Below are positions 38,408-53,498 of a stretch of DNA of 64,000 nucleotides, in pieces (the stretch's first letter is position 1; each line of letters starts with the position of its first letter). The translations under genes and the position numbers were made by a program. Under the pieces are notes generated by a model. The model saw nothing but the letters and a program-made list of their open reading frames with translations, searched no databases and had not been told where the DNA came from. The stretch comes from Crambe crambe (lineage: Eukaryota; Porifera; Demospongiae; Poecilosclerida; Crambeidae), in assembly GCA_963924555.1 (NCBI GenBank), contig OZ004590.1, positions 7,122,001 through 7,186,000 of the forward strand, given 5' to 3'.

Positions 38408-40153
38408 ATGGCCAGTCCAAATGTGGGGAGCTTCTCTCTCCATCTCAAATACCAGCAGGTCTGTGAGAGGCAGAGGGAGGCAGCCATCAGAAATGACTCC
38501 CTGCTAAAGGATATGGCAAAACTGAAGCACAAGATGGCCACTTTATCCTCCTCTCAAACCAATTTTCAACAATTGCACCTCCTTAGAGTAAGTTGAGATG
38601 CTATCATTATAACTCTATCATCTATATTATAATAACAGAGGGAGTATGATGCTTATGTTGAGTTTGAGTATTCCAATTGGAGCACACAAGTACGTGTTTC
38701 TGAAGACCCTCATCTCCCCCCAGCCCCTTCTAAACTCATATACCCCACCACCCACACTGCACCACTAAGCCTTGGAGCCAGGGTCCAGCAGGATATTGCA
38801 GGGCACCAACCTAACTCCTACTCATCGTCCTCTCCTCTCATCTCCTCTGTATCTACCCCCACTAAATCACCCTCCACCCTCACTGGATATACCCACATCC
38901 TCTCTGCAACTCCAAACCAAAATCCTCTCCCAAAAAAGGAAAAACTGATTCCAGAACCAAAATTGGTCACTGCTGATGATAATTTTGAAACTCCACCTCC
39001 TCCTTCTCCTCCTATGATGGGAGGTCACAATTTGGAACATACAGACTTGCCCTCAACTTCATCCTTCCCTTTGCCCCTTGCTACCATTAACCACCCCCAC
39101 CTGGAGTCATCTCAAGGTGTCCACATGACATCACTGCCACATGACCGAAAAGAGTTGTCACATGACCAAAAAGATTCATCACATGACTTACCAAAGCTAC
39201 TACATAACCTGCAAGAACTGTCGCATGAGGAGCCATCACATGACCGTCAAGACCTGTCACATGATCTGCAGGAACTGCTGCATGATCCTCCCAAAGGGAT
39301 AGGGAGTCAAGCCCTTACTGAGCAAACCCATGCCCCCAGAGTAGTCGTGGAAGAGGGCCAGGATCGCCATGGAGGTGATGGGATAAGGTCTGTAACCGAG
39401 AAGGATAATGTCGCATTGAGTTTGGAAGTGCCCTCTTCCCCAGACAGACTGTCAGGTGTGTTGCAACCACTGCCAGTGTGTGAACCCACATCCACCAAGA
39501 GTGACCGTTCCAGTGAAGTGGCACCTCCTCTGGATGATATATCCATCACATCCTTGACAAATACCTCACAATTGTCTCCTCCTAGAACACCTCAACTCAT
39601 CTTAACGCACCACCCCTCCCCTCCCAACTCTCCCCTCTCGTCCTCATCCTCAAGCTCCTCCCAAGAAAAATCCCTCAGCCGAGCACCAACATACTTTGAT
39701 CTGACCAAAAGAGATGAACACATATCTGTGAACTCACTCGATACTTCCAGTGACATAGAGAAGGAACTTCTTGACATTATGGAAGGTGGTGGAACTTCAT
39801 CTGCTAAACCCCTTAACATGGAGGGGGAGAGTGGGAAGGAGGGGGGACGTGGGAAGGAAGGGAGCGAGAGCAGTGAGAGTGAGAGTGCTTTCAGGTACAT
39901 ACCCTCGGCCTCAGTTATGGGGAAAAGTCAGGCTTCCCAAAGCTCTCTCCTCAAGAAACGTTTAAGTAAGTAGCCAAGCTGATCCAATTAGTTCTGCATG
40001 TAAGGGATCCAGGAGTGGAGACAAGGACCATTATGTGATTCCTTTCTTTCTACAGCATTGATTAGCAGTAGCGAAGAGAGTGTGACCAGTGAACAGTTCG
40101 AAGTGCCAAAGAAAGGGGAGGAGGAAGAGGAGGAGTTTGATTTCTCAACCTAG
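38408..40153 (+). CDS. Ser/Pro-rich protein with an N-terminal coiled coil, possibly Kizuna-like
   Basis: Three exons are clear: about 38408-38590, about 38640-39965 and 40056-40153. The N-terminus (LHLKYQQVCERQREAAIRND and SLLKDMAKLKHKMATLS) resembles the charged coiled-coil start of the centrosomal protein Kizuna (compare LKxxYxEICERE). The next segment, REYDAYVEFEYSNW, leads into a long disordered Ser/Pro/Thr-rich region with a heptad-like repeat of SHD-x-x-x-LSHD type at about 39121-39300. An acidic tail (KKGEEEEEEFDFST) ends the protein. The start codon is uncertain, and further 5' exons may lie in the preceding gap. The Kizuna assignment is tentative. If it is right, the role would be centrosome stability. 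Confidence 0.5.
39121..39300 (+). repeat. In-frame short repeat encoding SHD...L motifs
   Basis: The word cacatgac recurs about every 21-27 bases within the coding exon. It gives SHDRKELSHDQKDSSHDLPK and later SHDRQDLSHDLQELLHD. The repeat is in frame and diverged, so it is old or under selection. Confidence 0.75.
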
Positions 40154-40350
40154 TATCTGACCTTTGTACTAGTGACCTCTCCTGACCTTTTCATCATATT
40201 ATCATGACATAGTCTGAACTTCATTTTACAAAGAAAAATATTGCACTATAATAGCATAAATAATAGTTATGATTGTCTATAAACAAAAAATAAAAAATCC
40301 ATGTGATGAAATCTCATGCAGTGTTTTACTATGATGTCACAATGAGAGAT

Positions 40351-43300
40351 TTAGTGTGGAGCAGCAGTGGTCCTCCTGCGAGAGGCAGGGAGCTTGGGAG
40401 CAGGGGGTCTCCCAGTGGATCTTGTTTCTGGGGGACCGCGGGAAAGGGACTGGATGGGGGTAGTGGCGTGGGGAGAAGAAATGCTACTCCTTTTCTGGTT
40501 TTCGACAATGATGTGTGTGTAGTCCCTGATCAAGTGTGCTATTTGAGAGGCCTGCATAATTATTGTAAAGAGTAATTATACCACAAGAACACACCATTGC
40601 TATGACAAACAGACCATTGCTATGGCAAACACACCATTGCTATGGCAAACACACCATTGCTATGACAAACAGACCATTGCTATGACAAACAGACCATTGC
40701 TATGGCAAACAGATCATTGCTATGACAAACAGACTCAATAATCATACAGGGGGTGGGTTTTGAAAAAAAACAACTTTTAGTCACAAGAATACACACACAG
40801 GTATAGGTTAGAATACTTGGCAGAGATAACACGCTCACCTGACTTGTATTGAAAACAAACTTAGTCCCTCTGGTCAAGCTCTCTGTTACAATCATCAGAT
40901 TCTTCAGAGAAGGGCTACAATGGAACAATGTCATAGCTCGGGACTGTAACAGTGATTCTTCCTTACCTATAGTTGACAATATTTTTATAGTCGTAAGTGA
41001 CAAGTGGTTCTTTGTCTCTCCTCTTGAGTATGTGAATTCCCATCTGGTTGACAGCAAGCCAGAGATTCTTGGGCAGTGTGCTGGTGTAGCCCTGCAACAC
41101 ATCAAAGATCGTAGACCCGTACAGGGACCACTGTCGGATAAACGACAAGTACGTCTGGTTGCATTCCTGTTCCGAGAGGTCGGCATATTCCCGGTGTTTG
41201 CGAGCTATGTCCTCAGGGCGCACCTTCTGGCGCATGTGTTTGGGGATGTTCCGTTCAATGATTGTCCTGAGGAAGGGGAGAGGAAAAGTCCACACTAACA
41301 TCCAGTGCTAGTGGAGGGTGTACTCACATATAGTCCATGAGGTCGGTGTCCTCATTGAACCCTCCCAGGACGACCTGGGCACGTAGGGCTGCCAGGTAGA
41401 TGGCCTCGGAGGACGAGAGGGGGTAGCGATCACTAATGACATCATCAATGGCTTGGTGAAGAAGAAGGTTTACCTCCACGGGGTCTTTCAAATTCATGTA
41501 AGGCTTGATGAACAGACGTTTCTGAATAAACAATGCAAACAACAGATTTCTGCTGAGAAAGAGAGCACTGAGTCCACTTACCTTGAATGTCAGCTTGAGG
41601 ATCTTGGGAGAATGAGTGCTCCTTGCATATTTCTCCCATTTGAACATGGCATCTGCCACTTTCTCTGTCGGTAACATGTTTCTCTCCAGTGGACCGAACA
41701 CTTCAAACAGGGAGAAACCAAATGCGTCTTTGCGCAGCCCAATTCGCTCCTTCACCACCTCAACCACCTACAGTACAATCAAATAACCTTGGATTGGAAT
41801 GGGGAAGTTTGGATTGGAATGGGGAAGTTTGGATTGGAATGGGGAAGTTTGGATTGGAATGGGGAAGTTTGGATTGGAATGGGGAAGTTTGGATTGGAAT
41901 GGGGAGGTTTGGATTGGAATAGGATTTCGGGAATAATTCCTGACCTCTTTAGTGGTGGCAGATGCATCAAACTCGATGGCTCTGAACTGTCCATCCATGA
42001 AGTAAAAGCGTTCATGAATTGGTCGCCTACAGTAAAAATTGACAAAGTGAGCTATCCATTGCTATGATATTGAGGTATTGGGGGGGGGGGGGGGGGGGGG
42101 GGAACATGAAAGGCTTGGTGTCTCACCTTCTGATAATGCACTGTACTTCTCGATAAGATGGAGGGTACTTTCTGTTCTTTGTCTCTATGGTTCTGTTTAG
42201 TGACTGTGGATAAAATATGGTGCAATCAAATTATTGCTGAGAACATTTCCCCTTTAATATGCATGGTTACCATAGAGAAAATTCCACCCCTTTACCTGCA
42301 TGGCAAACTGTGCATACTTTCCCTCTTCAGTGTGTGCCTCCTTGCCACACCTCCTCAAGTGTGCCTGGAGGTAGTTGAGGATGATTCTGTTTCTCGGGAC
42401 AACCACTCCACATAAGAGGCACATGAAGCGCCAGTTCTGGATATTGATGCGTCCATTAGGGTCAGGCTGGTCAGTCGTCTGTTTGACCAACTGCAGGTAG
42501 AATTCATTACAGAGAGCTTCCTTCTCTAGGCACTTCTGAATTGCCAGTTGGACCATGCTCACGCAGTCCTCTGGGTCGATCTGCTCAAAACCACTTCCAC
42601 TTGATGGGGTGATACCTGAGGGAGGTGATGGTGTGTGGAGGGGAGCGGTGCATAATGTATTAATCTCTACTTGTATATTGACTCACCAGCATGCTGCAGT
42701 AAAGTGTAGAAGAGTTTTAGAGCTGTTTCCTCCATTTCATCTCCTTTCTCTCCCTCCAGTATTGTCAGAGGTTGCTTGAGGCCACTCTTACTGTAGGACC
42801 AGAATGACTGTTTGTATATCTTCTCAAAGTCCTTCTCTTCCCGAGCTTTGTTCAGACGTTGTATGCGAGCTTTGTTGTAACGTCTAAGTGTGGTGGTCAG
42901 GAAGTTCCCCTTGTCTGGTGGTTCCTGCAGCATTTTGTGCTCCACAGCCAGTGCCTTCCGACACTCCCAAATCTCATTCCACATTTTCCCCTTCTCCTCA
43001 TCACTGAGATGGATCTGTGCGTGTGAAGGAAGAAAAGAGTTACCAAATCGTTTTTATGTGATCAATAGGATGTCATATCTTCACAAGGATATTTTTCCTC
43101 CATAAATTTTTTCTTCACTGAAAATTTCTGCCATAATAATGGGACACACACACACACCTGTTTTATCTTGGCCTCTCCAACTCTGTGCCAATTGCTGTGC
43201 ACTGGAGAGTAACTTGCAATGAGGTTGGCAATGTCCTCCTTCTGTGAGGTCTCAAAATTGAAGAGCCGCTGCTCCTCGGGTCCTCCCTCTTTCATCTTGA

Positions 43301-46300
43301 ACGTAATGGCCTCCTCCACAATATCCACCCCGACACTCTCCAGCTGGGCGTAGCTGTACTTGGCCAGGATCATCTTGGTACGACTGTTCACAAACTTGAC
43401 CCCACTAACATCCACTGCGAGGTAGATGTTGTTAGGATGGGACCAGAATCCTTTGTAGACCACAGGGAACAACATGGCGCCATAGAGATCATAGTGTTGG
43501 AGAGATGTCAGGTACCAAACCTTTGCTTCTATCTCCGATTTCCCCGTTCCATATTTCTAAGGACAGGAACCGTGATATCACTCATAATTAAGAGGGTTTT
43601 ACTCATCCATTTTAATCATAATTAAGAGGGTTTTACTCATCTATTTTAATCACAATTAAGAGGGTTTACTCATCCATTTTAATCATAATTCAGAGGGTCT
43701 CACTCACTTTATGGACTTCTGCAATTATTCTCTTCCATTCATCCCTAGTTCTGGTCCTGTTAGCTGCAATGATTCTTGCTGGGAGGAAGTTCTCAATCTC
43801 GTCGTAACGAGACAACATGGAAGGCTCATAGTCCCCCCACAGAACCTGCGCCTGCAGGCTGGCCAGTTGCAAGGCCACTGCCTCGTTCACTGGAAATTTG
43901 TCCACCTATGGGATGTGAGCATACCAACGATATGACCAAGAGCTTGAAGAATTTATGATCCCCTCGTTACCTTGACAGTGGAATGGACAGCTTGTGCATA
44001 CATCAGATGATACTCCACAGGATCTTTCGGTATCTCCTTTGGACGGTGAAAGATTCTCTTCCTGAAGACGAACTTGCTGTCCCCGCCCCCCAGGGCAGAG
44101 GTGTAGGAGGGACGACGGGAGACGGTGGTATACTTGGTCATGGTCATAGAACTACGCTTGTCCCTCTCCCACTGCGACAGGACGTCTGCCAAGTACTCGT
44201 GTCCCTTGATGAAGTGTTCATACTCAGGATTCACCTACAAAATTGTTGTTGTTGTTGTTAAAAGGGAGAGAGAGTTTCTAATGACTCACCTCATACAAGG
44301 CCCATCCCTCCACACTTTGCAGGTCTATTTTCTCGCTGAGTATCTTGATGACGTCGTTAGCTGTGGCAGATGGATTGACCCCCATAGCCTTGGCTTTGTT
44401 GTCCAGGAAGTAGAAACGACAGATGAGAGGGTTCAGGTTCTTCACAGCCTGAGAGGAGGGGGAGGAGGGGGAGGAGAGGGGGGGAGGGAGTGAGGGGGGA
44501 GCGAGTGAAGGGGGAGGAGGGAGGGAGTGAGGAGGGAGTGAGTGAGGGGGAGGAGGGAGGGGAGGGGGAGGAGGGGGAGGAGAGGGGGGAGGGAGTGAGG
44601 GGGGAGCGAATGAAGGGGGAGGAGGGAGGGAGTGAGTGAGGGGGAGGAGGGAGTGAGGGGGGAGGAGGGAGGGGAGGGGGGAAGAGAGGAGGGAGGAGAG
44701 AGGAGAGGGGGGAGGAGAGAGGGGGGGAGGGGAGAGAGAAGAGGAACGAGGGGTGATAAACACTGTATAACATGGCTTACAATTCAACGAACTCACAGCG
44801 ATCTCTATGGAAGACGGTGGATACTTCCTGGCACTGACTTTGGCCTGTCTCATGATCTTCAAGCAAGCTGAAGCATACTTCCCAATCTTCTGATCCCCAG
44901 ACTGGGTCTGGTAGTATGCTTGCAAAAACTGGACAAAAAAAAACATTTTAAAGATAGCAAAGGATATCTACTCGATCACATACCTTATTGAAGTTTTTGC
45001 TTGGAGGGAAGGCAATAGTGCAGAGTGTGAGGAAGTGCCACCCCCTCATAACAGAGTCCTCCTTTGGATTATCAGTCATCTGACGTATCAACTGACAGAA
45101 GATCTCGTCTCTGAGTTCTGAACGTTCGATGGCATAAGCCACAGTGCTTTGAATGGTCAAGTTGTACTGTTCCTGCTTGAAATCCCCACGCAAAAGTTTG
45201 CAAATGTCTTTGAAGATGCCACATGCTAAGTTAACGTTTTCTGGATCGTGCATGTGTACCATCGAGGTCGGGAGGTTAGTGGATTTGGTGAAGACTAGCA
45301 TGTCTTCTTTTGGTAAGGGGTCATTGACCCGGGGAGCCTTTCGGAGAGATATGGTGCTGAACCCGCTTGTGTCCCGGGGGAAATCATTGAAGTACATCTC
45401 AGCAAATTTAACAAGAGGGTAAGCCGCAGGATTGAACATTTCATTTCTCTGGTGAGCTTCTTCCTCCACCACTAACAGCTTCTTTTCCACCCTTCTCTTC
45501 CTCCTCTGAGTCCTGCTGAGACTGGCTTGTGATACAGGACCAGCATTGACTGGTGTCACATGATCTGGTGGTCTCTGCTGCTTGATGGGTGGTGTCCCTC
45601 TGCCTTGGGGAGCCACAGGTGCCTTCCGTGTTGGCTTCCTCACAGGCTCACTTGCTGCTTGCCCCTTCTCAAACATTGCCTCTAAGTCCGCAGTGATGTC
45701 AGCAAGGAAATCTTTCTCTTTCTTCCCTGCCGGTTTTGTATCTTCTGTAAGGAACTTGAACATTTGATCCAGATCGACTTCCCCGGACTTTGTGACTGCT
45801 TTCTTGCTCTTGTGTTCAGCCATTTTAGCAAGAGTTAGGAGCTCCATCTGGGCAGCTTTGTACGATTCCTCCATGGACTTTTCAGCTCTCTCCTTTGCCA
45901 GTCTTTCCTCTTCCAATCTCTTCAGCCTTCGTTTCTCAGCTTCTTCCTCTTCCCTTTTCTTGCGGAGAGCAGCTGCTAGCTCCCTAGCGACCATCCCTCG
46001 GTAGTACGACTGAATCACAATAGCAGCTCGACGTTTCCTGACGAACCTCGCTCTCTGCCTGTTCCCTCTGAAACGTTTCTGGAGTACAATTGTGGCTTTT
46101 CTCTTGCGAATAAAGAGTCTCTTGGCCACGAATCCCTTCCACACTTTCTGGATTATGATCATTTTTTCCGTGATGAGTTTTTTCCTTCTCTCTTCCAGTG
46201 GATCAAAGACACTGATTCGCAGGAAGATCTTTGTTTTTCCAATTTGCCACTCAGTTTCAGGGAGTTTTAGTGAGCGAAGGATCTTAGCTGCAGCTCTTTT

Positions 46301-49300
46301 TTCGTCTGAAGGCAAGGGCTCGGGGTCCTTGGCTGCCAAGCACTGATACTTGTTGAGAAATTCCCTGGCAGGGACGTGGACGGGATAACCCTCTCGTCGG
46401 ATCCTCACGATATCCAACATTCCCGAGTAGCGTAGTTGGGTCACCACAAGATCGTCGTCATAGTTATTACCAGACTTTTCGTTGTTTGGTTTGATGCAAC
46501 GCACATACCTTTAATATGGACAAAATGATAAAATGATTTTTAGAGTGACTGATTCATTAATGGTGATGGAGGACATACCAAGGAGTTGTGGAGTCCAGAA
46601 CGTCAACGAGAGCTAGAAGCTGTGTCCGGAAGGTATCCCCTACCGTCGGCTTGCCCTTGCCTGTTTTGGTGCCTGAAATAAGACTCTTGGATTTGGTGAC
46701 TCTCTCTCTCGCATTTTCCAAGTAAGTAGTCAGCAAGTCCTGACAGAGATAATTCATAGGTTATTTGTTTATTTGTTTATTTATTTAGTTGTTTATTTGT
46801 TTATTTATTTAGTTGTTTATTTGTTTATTTGTTTAGTTGTTTAGTTGTTTATTTATTTAGTTGTTTATTTGTTTATTTGTTTAGTTGTTTAGTTGTTTAT
46901 TTATTTAGTTGTTTAGTTGTATATATATGTTTAAATTGTGCTGTATCTAACAACAGGAATTTAAGGGTAGAGTGATTGAAATAAACATGTGGTTGAAAGG
47001 TGGTTATAAGTTATGGCATACTCTATATCTGGTGATGTCCTTGATGAATTCGCACTTTGATCCTTCGAGATAGTCAAAGAACAGATCCTGCTGCACGTCC
47101 TTGTTCTTCTCCAGGAAGTTTCTGACTGTGTAAGTCACAGGGCCTGCATAGTGTTGGATCCCAAACTCCACAGACCACAGACGCTTATCAGCTCCCTTGA
47201 TAAAATTTTGATGTTTGGCCAGCTCATGGTGCAGCTTCTCCAGGAAGGTTTGGTCTGTCGCCTGGAGGAGGTGAAGGAGGGGGAGGAGGTGGGGAGGGGA
47301 GGGGAGGGGGAGGGGGCGGAGGTGAAGGAGGAGGGAGGGGAGGGGGAGGGGAGGAGGTGGGGAGGGGAGGGAGTGGAGGGGGAGGGGAGGAGGTGGGGAG
47401 GGGAGGGAGGAGGAGGGAAGAGGAAATAATAGTAATGTCATCATTAATTATAGGGTATAGTTTACTCGAGGGAAACGGCATTCTTCATCCAGTAGCTTGA
47501 GAACGCATTTTGGTGGTTTTTCGATGAGTTCAAGGCACAGGGTGTTGTCAGTGAAACTGATGTGGGAGTGTTTGATGCCTTCTTCTTCATACTAGGCAAT
47601 AATCAATCCACTCACACTGAAATTCACACCAGTATAGACTAGAACACCAACTCACAATTTTTTGCTCGAGATGAAAGACGTAGTGATTAAAGAACTTGTG
47701 GAGTTTTTCGTTGGTGAAGTTGATGCAGAGTTGTTCAAATGAGTTGATCTGTACGCATGTACGTTGATAACATCTAATAGCAGGAGCCTGATAATCTACT
47801 ACCAAGTACCTTGAAATTCTCGAAACCAAAAATATCCAGCACACCTATGAAACGAGCCGATTCTTTGCCTGGATTGGTGCATGAGTTGATCTGATGGACG
47901 ATCCAGGTGAATGTGCGGGAATATAGTGCCTTAGACATGGCATGCCTGTTTTCTCTTGCCTGCAGAGAGAAAATAACGATTATTTTCGGAAATTCCTCTT
48001 AAAACTTGATAATACCTCAGCATATTTGAGGGCTATATCAGTCGTGGTTCCTCTGACACTTATCTGACGAATAGTGCAAACTTTGCGGACCTGTGCCTCC
48101 TGGATCCCCAAGAGGGAGGCAATCTTCCTCACCACTGCATCATCCTCTCTGGTCAACTGGCAAGCCTCGCTTTCTGTGTCTCTGAAATTCAAATTCCCAA
48201 TCCAGAGAATTGCCGAGAGTGTTTGGAACATCCCAACAATCATTTCATCAGACATGTTGAGAACCTGAAAGAGACCAATCAAAGAAATGAAGATTAGAAT
48301 AGCTAAGGGCAACTGTGTAATGAAGATATAAAGGAATGAAGATTAGAAGTTCCACAATTGTTATACTAGTCAAGGCTGCTATGGCTCACTAGTTGGGACC
48401 CTGTCACTAACCTGAAGAGCCAGTCTAAGTTGGTCAAACATTTCCCTATCATTGACTCCATCCAGTGTGTAGCACCCACTTTGGTTGAGGTAATTGTAAG
48501 CTGAAGGAGACTCCAGATGCATCTCCTTCTTCATCTCAGGATTTGCAGCTGCACCAGCCAACAGCTGATAGAAGATGTGGTAGTTTCTCTCATCTTTTGC
48601 CTGGAAACTGAGGCGGGAGAGTTCTAGGAGGTAGTCCTGGATGATGCAGCCGCTGATTTGAGTGCGACTGTCAAAGCAGACTTGAATGAACTTGCCAAAA
48701 CGGGAGCTGTTATCATTTCGCACTGTTTTAGCATTACCTGCAACATAATTATAATAACTAGTTAATGATTGCTTTGCTACTTCAAATTATACATACCAAA
48801 GGCCTCCAGCACTGTATTTGCCTCCAGGATCTGTTGCTCCACCCATCTCGTCACACTACAAGTCACATTGCACAAGTACTGCAAGATGAACTTAGTTGTT
48901 TCTGTTTTTCCTGCTCCACTCTCTCCACTGATGATGCAAGATTGGTTCTTCCGCTCATCTTGCAGGTATGTCAGAGAGGATTCAGCTGTTGCAAAGATGT
49001 GTGGTGGCATGTCTGCCATTTTTTTCCCACTATAGTTATTAACAGTCTCCTGTTCATAAATAGACAGCTGTTTGTAGGGATTGACGGCAACTAGAATTGA
49101 ACCTGTGTAAGTCTGGATTTGAAGAACAAGGGATATTCATCATTAATTTAATTTTTGACTTGTTTTTTATCTTACATATATTCTGTCATGCTTGTATCTG
49201 ACTTTCAGGTTCTCATTAATGCCAAATTCATCAATTTCACTGATCACTGTCATATCAGGGACTCCATCTTTTGGAGATGCACCTGCATAATCAAAGTTTG

Positions 49301-49421
49301 TAAAATAAGTAGAGCAGCTACGCCCCCTTCCATCGTTGCGGTCGCATGCACACTGCAGGAATTAACAGAAATAAAGTTTACCTTCAGTGACTAATTTGGG
49401 TCTATCCAAAAAGTGTGCCAT
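40351..49421 (-). CDS. Unconventional myosin with two MyTH4-FERM modules and no SH3 (class VII/XV/XXII group)
   Basis: More than 20 exons run from ATG 49419-49421 to TAA 40351-40353. The motor has the P-loop [13 protein letters not shown], switch [11 protein letters not shown], switch [10 protein letters not shown] and the actin-region [10 protein letters not shown]. Three IQ motifs ([46 protein letters not shown]) lead to a charged single-helix-like stretch ([20 protein letters not shown]). Then come MyTH4-1 ([29 protein letters not shown]), FERM-1 ([14 protein letters not shown]), MyTH4-2 ([27 protein letters not shown]) and FERM-2 (ENQKRSS near its end), with a Pro/Arg-rich tail. I find no SH3 (ALYDY-type) between the modules, unlike myosin VII. 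Family members act at filopodia and membrane-actin contacts. Class XXII fits this layout, but the class was not tested by phylogeny. The start is divergent from the poly(A) polymerase gene. Confidence 0.88.
40593..40732. repeat. Seven 20-bp tandem repeats in the last myosin intron
   Basis: The unit accattgctatgacaaacag occurs seven times head to tail, with variants at two positions (a/g in the middle, g/c at the end). It lies between the last two coding exons of the myosin gene. Confidence 0.9.
41791..41920. repeat. Near-perfect 20-bp tandem repeats in a myosin intron
   Basis: The unit ggattggaatggggaagttt occurs in six full copies and one partial copy. Only the last full copy differs (gaggttt). 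The homogeneity suggests recent expansion. All long open frames over it, in every frame, are artefacts of the 20-bp period. Confidence 0.92.
42080..42102 (+). repeat. 23-base G homopolymer in a myosin intron
   Basis: A run of 23 G lies in the intron near the exon encoding [14 protein letters not shown]. In the transcript it is a C run. Assembly length is doubtful. Confidence 0.85.
44450..44745 (-). repeat. ~300-bp homopyrimidine intron ending at a myosin 3' splice site
   Basis: On the transcript strand nearly every base from the donor-proximal part to the acceptor is C or T. It is built from ctcc/cccct and ctcactccc blocks, and it ends ctcctctcag just before the exon starting AVKNLNPL. It acts as one extreme polypyrimidine tract. 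Confidence 0.85.
46760..46925. repeat. TTTA/TTTG low-complexity repeat in a myosin intron
   Basis: Alternating tttattt, gtttattt and agttgttt blocks with a period of 4 extend over about 165 bp in the motor-domain part of the gene. Confidence 0.8.
47268..47422 (-). repeat. Second homopyrimidine intron ending at a myosin 3' splice site
   Basis: The transcript strand is almost pure C/T for about 150 bp and ends ctcctccag at the exon that begins [14 protein letters not shown]. It has the same arrangement as the tract at 44450-44745 but is separate in sequence and position. Confidence 0.85.
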
Positions 49422-49781
49422 CTTCTGTGGAGTTTGATAGAAGCGTTAGAGCTTCAGATCGCTGGGATACACACCTTAGTTCTATGAATTTGCTGCTGAT
49501 GTGAGCTAGTTGACAGCAAAAACAACCCCTCCCATTTATTAATTTTGTGCGAACCGGACACGCCCTCAGTGCTAGCTGGACATGCGCAAAAGAACATGGG
49601 AGCGCGCCATGACTATCACGTGGAAGTCACATGCCATGGATTTACCACGTTCAGCAAATTAATTTTGAAATGAATGTTTTGCTGTTATTGACCAGACTGT
49701 TATAGGTAGAAACTAGGAAGACTGTGGGAAGACTACAGCTGAAGTCTTAATGCTGGGGGTAAGGGAGACTATTGGGAAGAC

Positions 49782-53019
<3,238 letters not shown>

Positions 53020-53113
53020 TATGCACATCCAGCACACATGCTACGAATATTGCATGCAGACATTTTCTCCCCTTACATGCACAATAATTAATTTTATTCA
53101 AAGTTGAACAGCG

Positions 53114-53138
53114 TGCGCATGCGCATCTTGTGACGTCA
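53114..53138. promoter_or_regulatory. NRF1 palindrome plus CRE-like site upstream of BAF
   Basis: TGCGCATGCGCA at 53114-53125 is an exact NRF1 consensus match. TGACGTCA, a perfect palindromic CRE, follows at 53131-53138. Both lie about 90-110 bp upstream of the BAF start codon. Function is inferred from motif quality and position. Confidence 0.55.
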
Positions 53139-53225
53139 CTAGCATTTGAAATTCACATGTTCCTTGAATTGTTCGCCCGATCCGACTCCTGTTCGCACTC
53201 TAGATAGTAGCAGGTATATTGAAAA

Positions 53226-53498
53226 ATGTCTTCAACTAGCCAGAAGCACCGCGATTTCGTGGCCGAACCCATGGGAGAGAAATCCGTGAAGGAATTGGCG
53301 GGAATCGGTGAAGCACTTGGGAAGAGGCTGATAGATAAAGGATACGATAAAGCCTATGTGGTCCTTGGCCAATTTCTAGTGCTCAAGAAGAACGAGGAAT
53401 TATTTAGAGATTGGCTTAACCAGACGTGCAACGCAAATTCCAAGCAACAACAGGATTGCTACAACTGCCTTGCTGAATGGTGCCGTTCATTCCTTTGA
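53226..53498 (+). CDS. BANF1: Barrier-to-autointegration factor (BAF)
   Basis: An intronless 90-aa frame, against 89 aa in human. BAF is a small dimeric DNA-bridging protein that binds chromatin, LEM-domain proteins and lamins, and reseals the nuclear envelope after mitosis. Diagnostic stretches are [32 protein letters not shown] (helix-hairpin-helix DNA contact), [20 protein letters not shown] and [13 protein letters not shown]. The N-terminus MSSTSQKH has Ser/Thr at the positions that VRK1 phosphorylates in human BAF (MTTSQKH). The single-exon structure is normal for small BAF genes, and all family residues are intact. An NRF1 and CRE pair lies in its promoter. Confidence 0.97.
   Translation: MSSTSQKHRDFVAEPMGEKSVKELAGIGEALGKRLIDKGYDKAYVVLGQFLVLKKNEELFRDWLNQTCNANSKQQQDCYNCLAEWCRSFL

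Noticed and set aside
41768-42067. Several overlapping open frames of repeated [11 protein letters not shown] or [13 protein letters not shown] type
   Set aside because: They are by-products of a 20-bp intronic repeat, which is open in all frames.
44278-44946. 222-aa Pro/Ser/Leu-rich open frame on the minus strand
   Set aside because: The middle part is the homopyrimidine intron of the myosin. The flanks are real myosin exons joined by reading through the intron.
47004-47481. Leu/Pro/Ser-rich open frames on the minus strand
   Set aside because: They read through the second homopyrimidine myosin intron. Only the ends are true motor-domain exons.
53226-53498. BAF as a processed retrocopy because it has no intron
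   Set aside because: The frame is complete and fully conserved, with its own promoter motifs and no poly(A) tail or target-site duplication seen.
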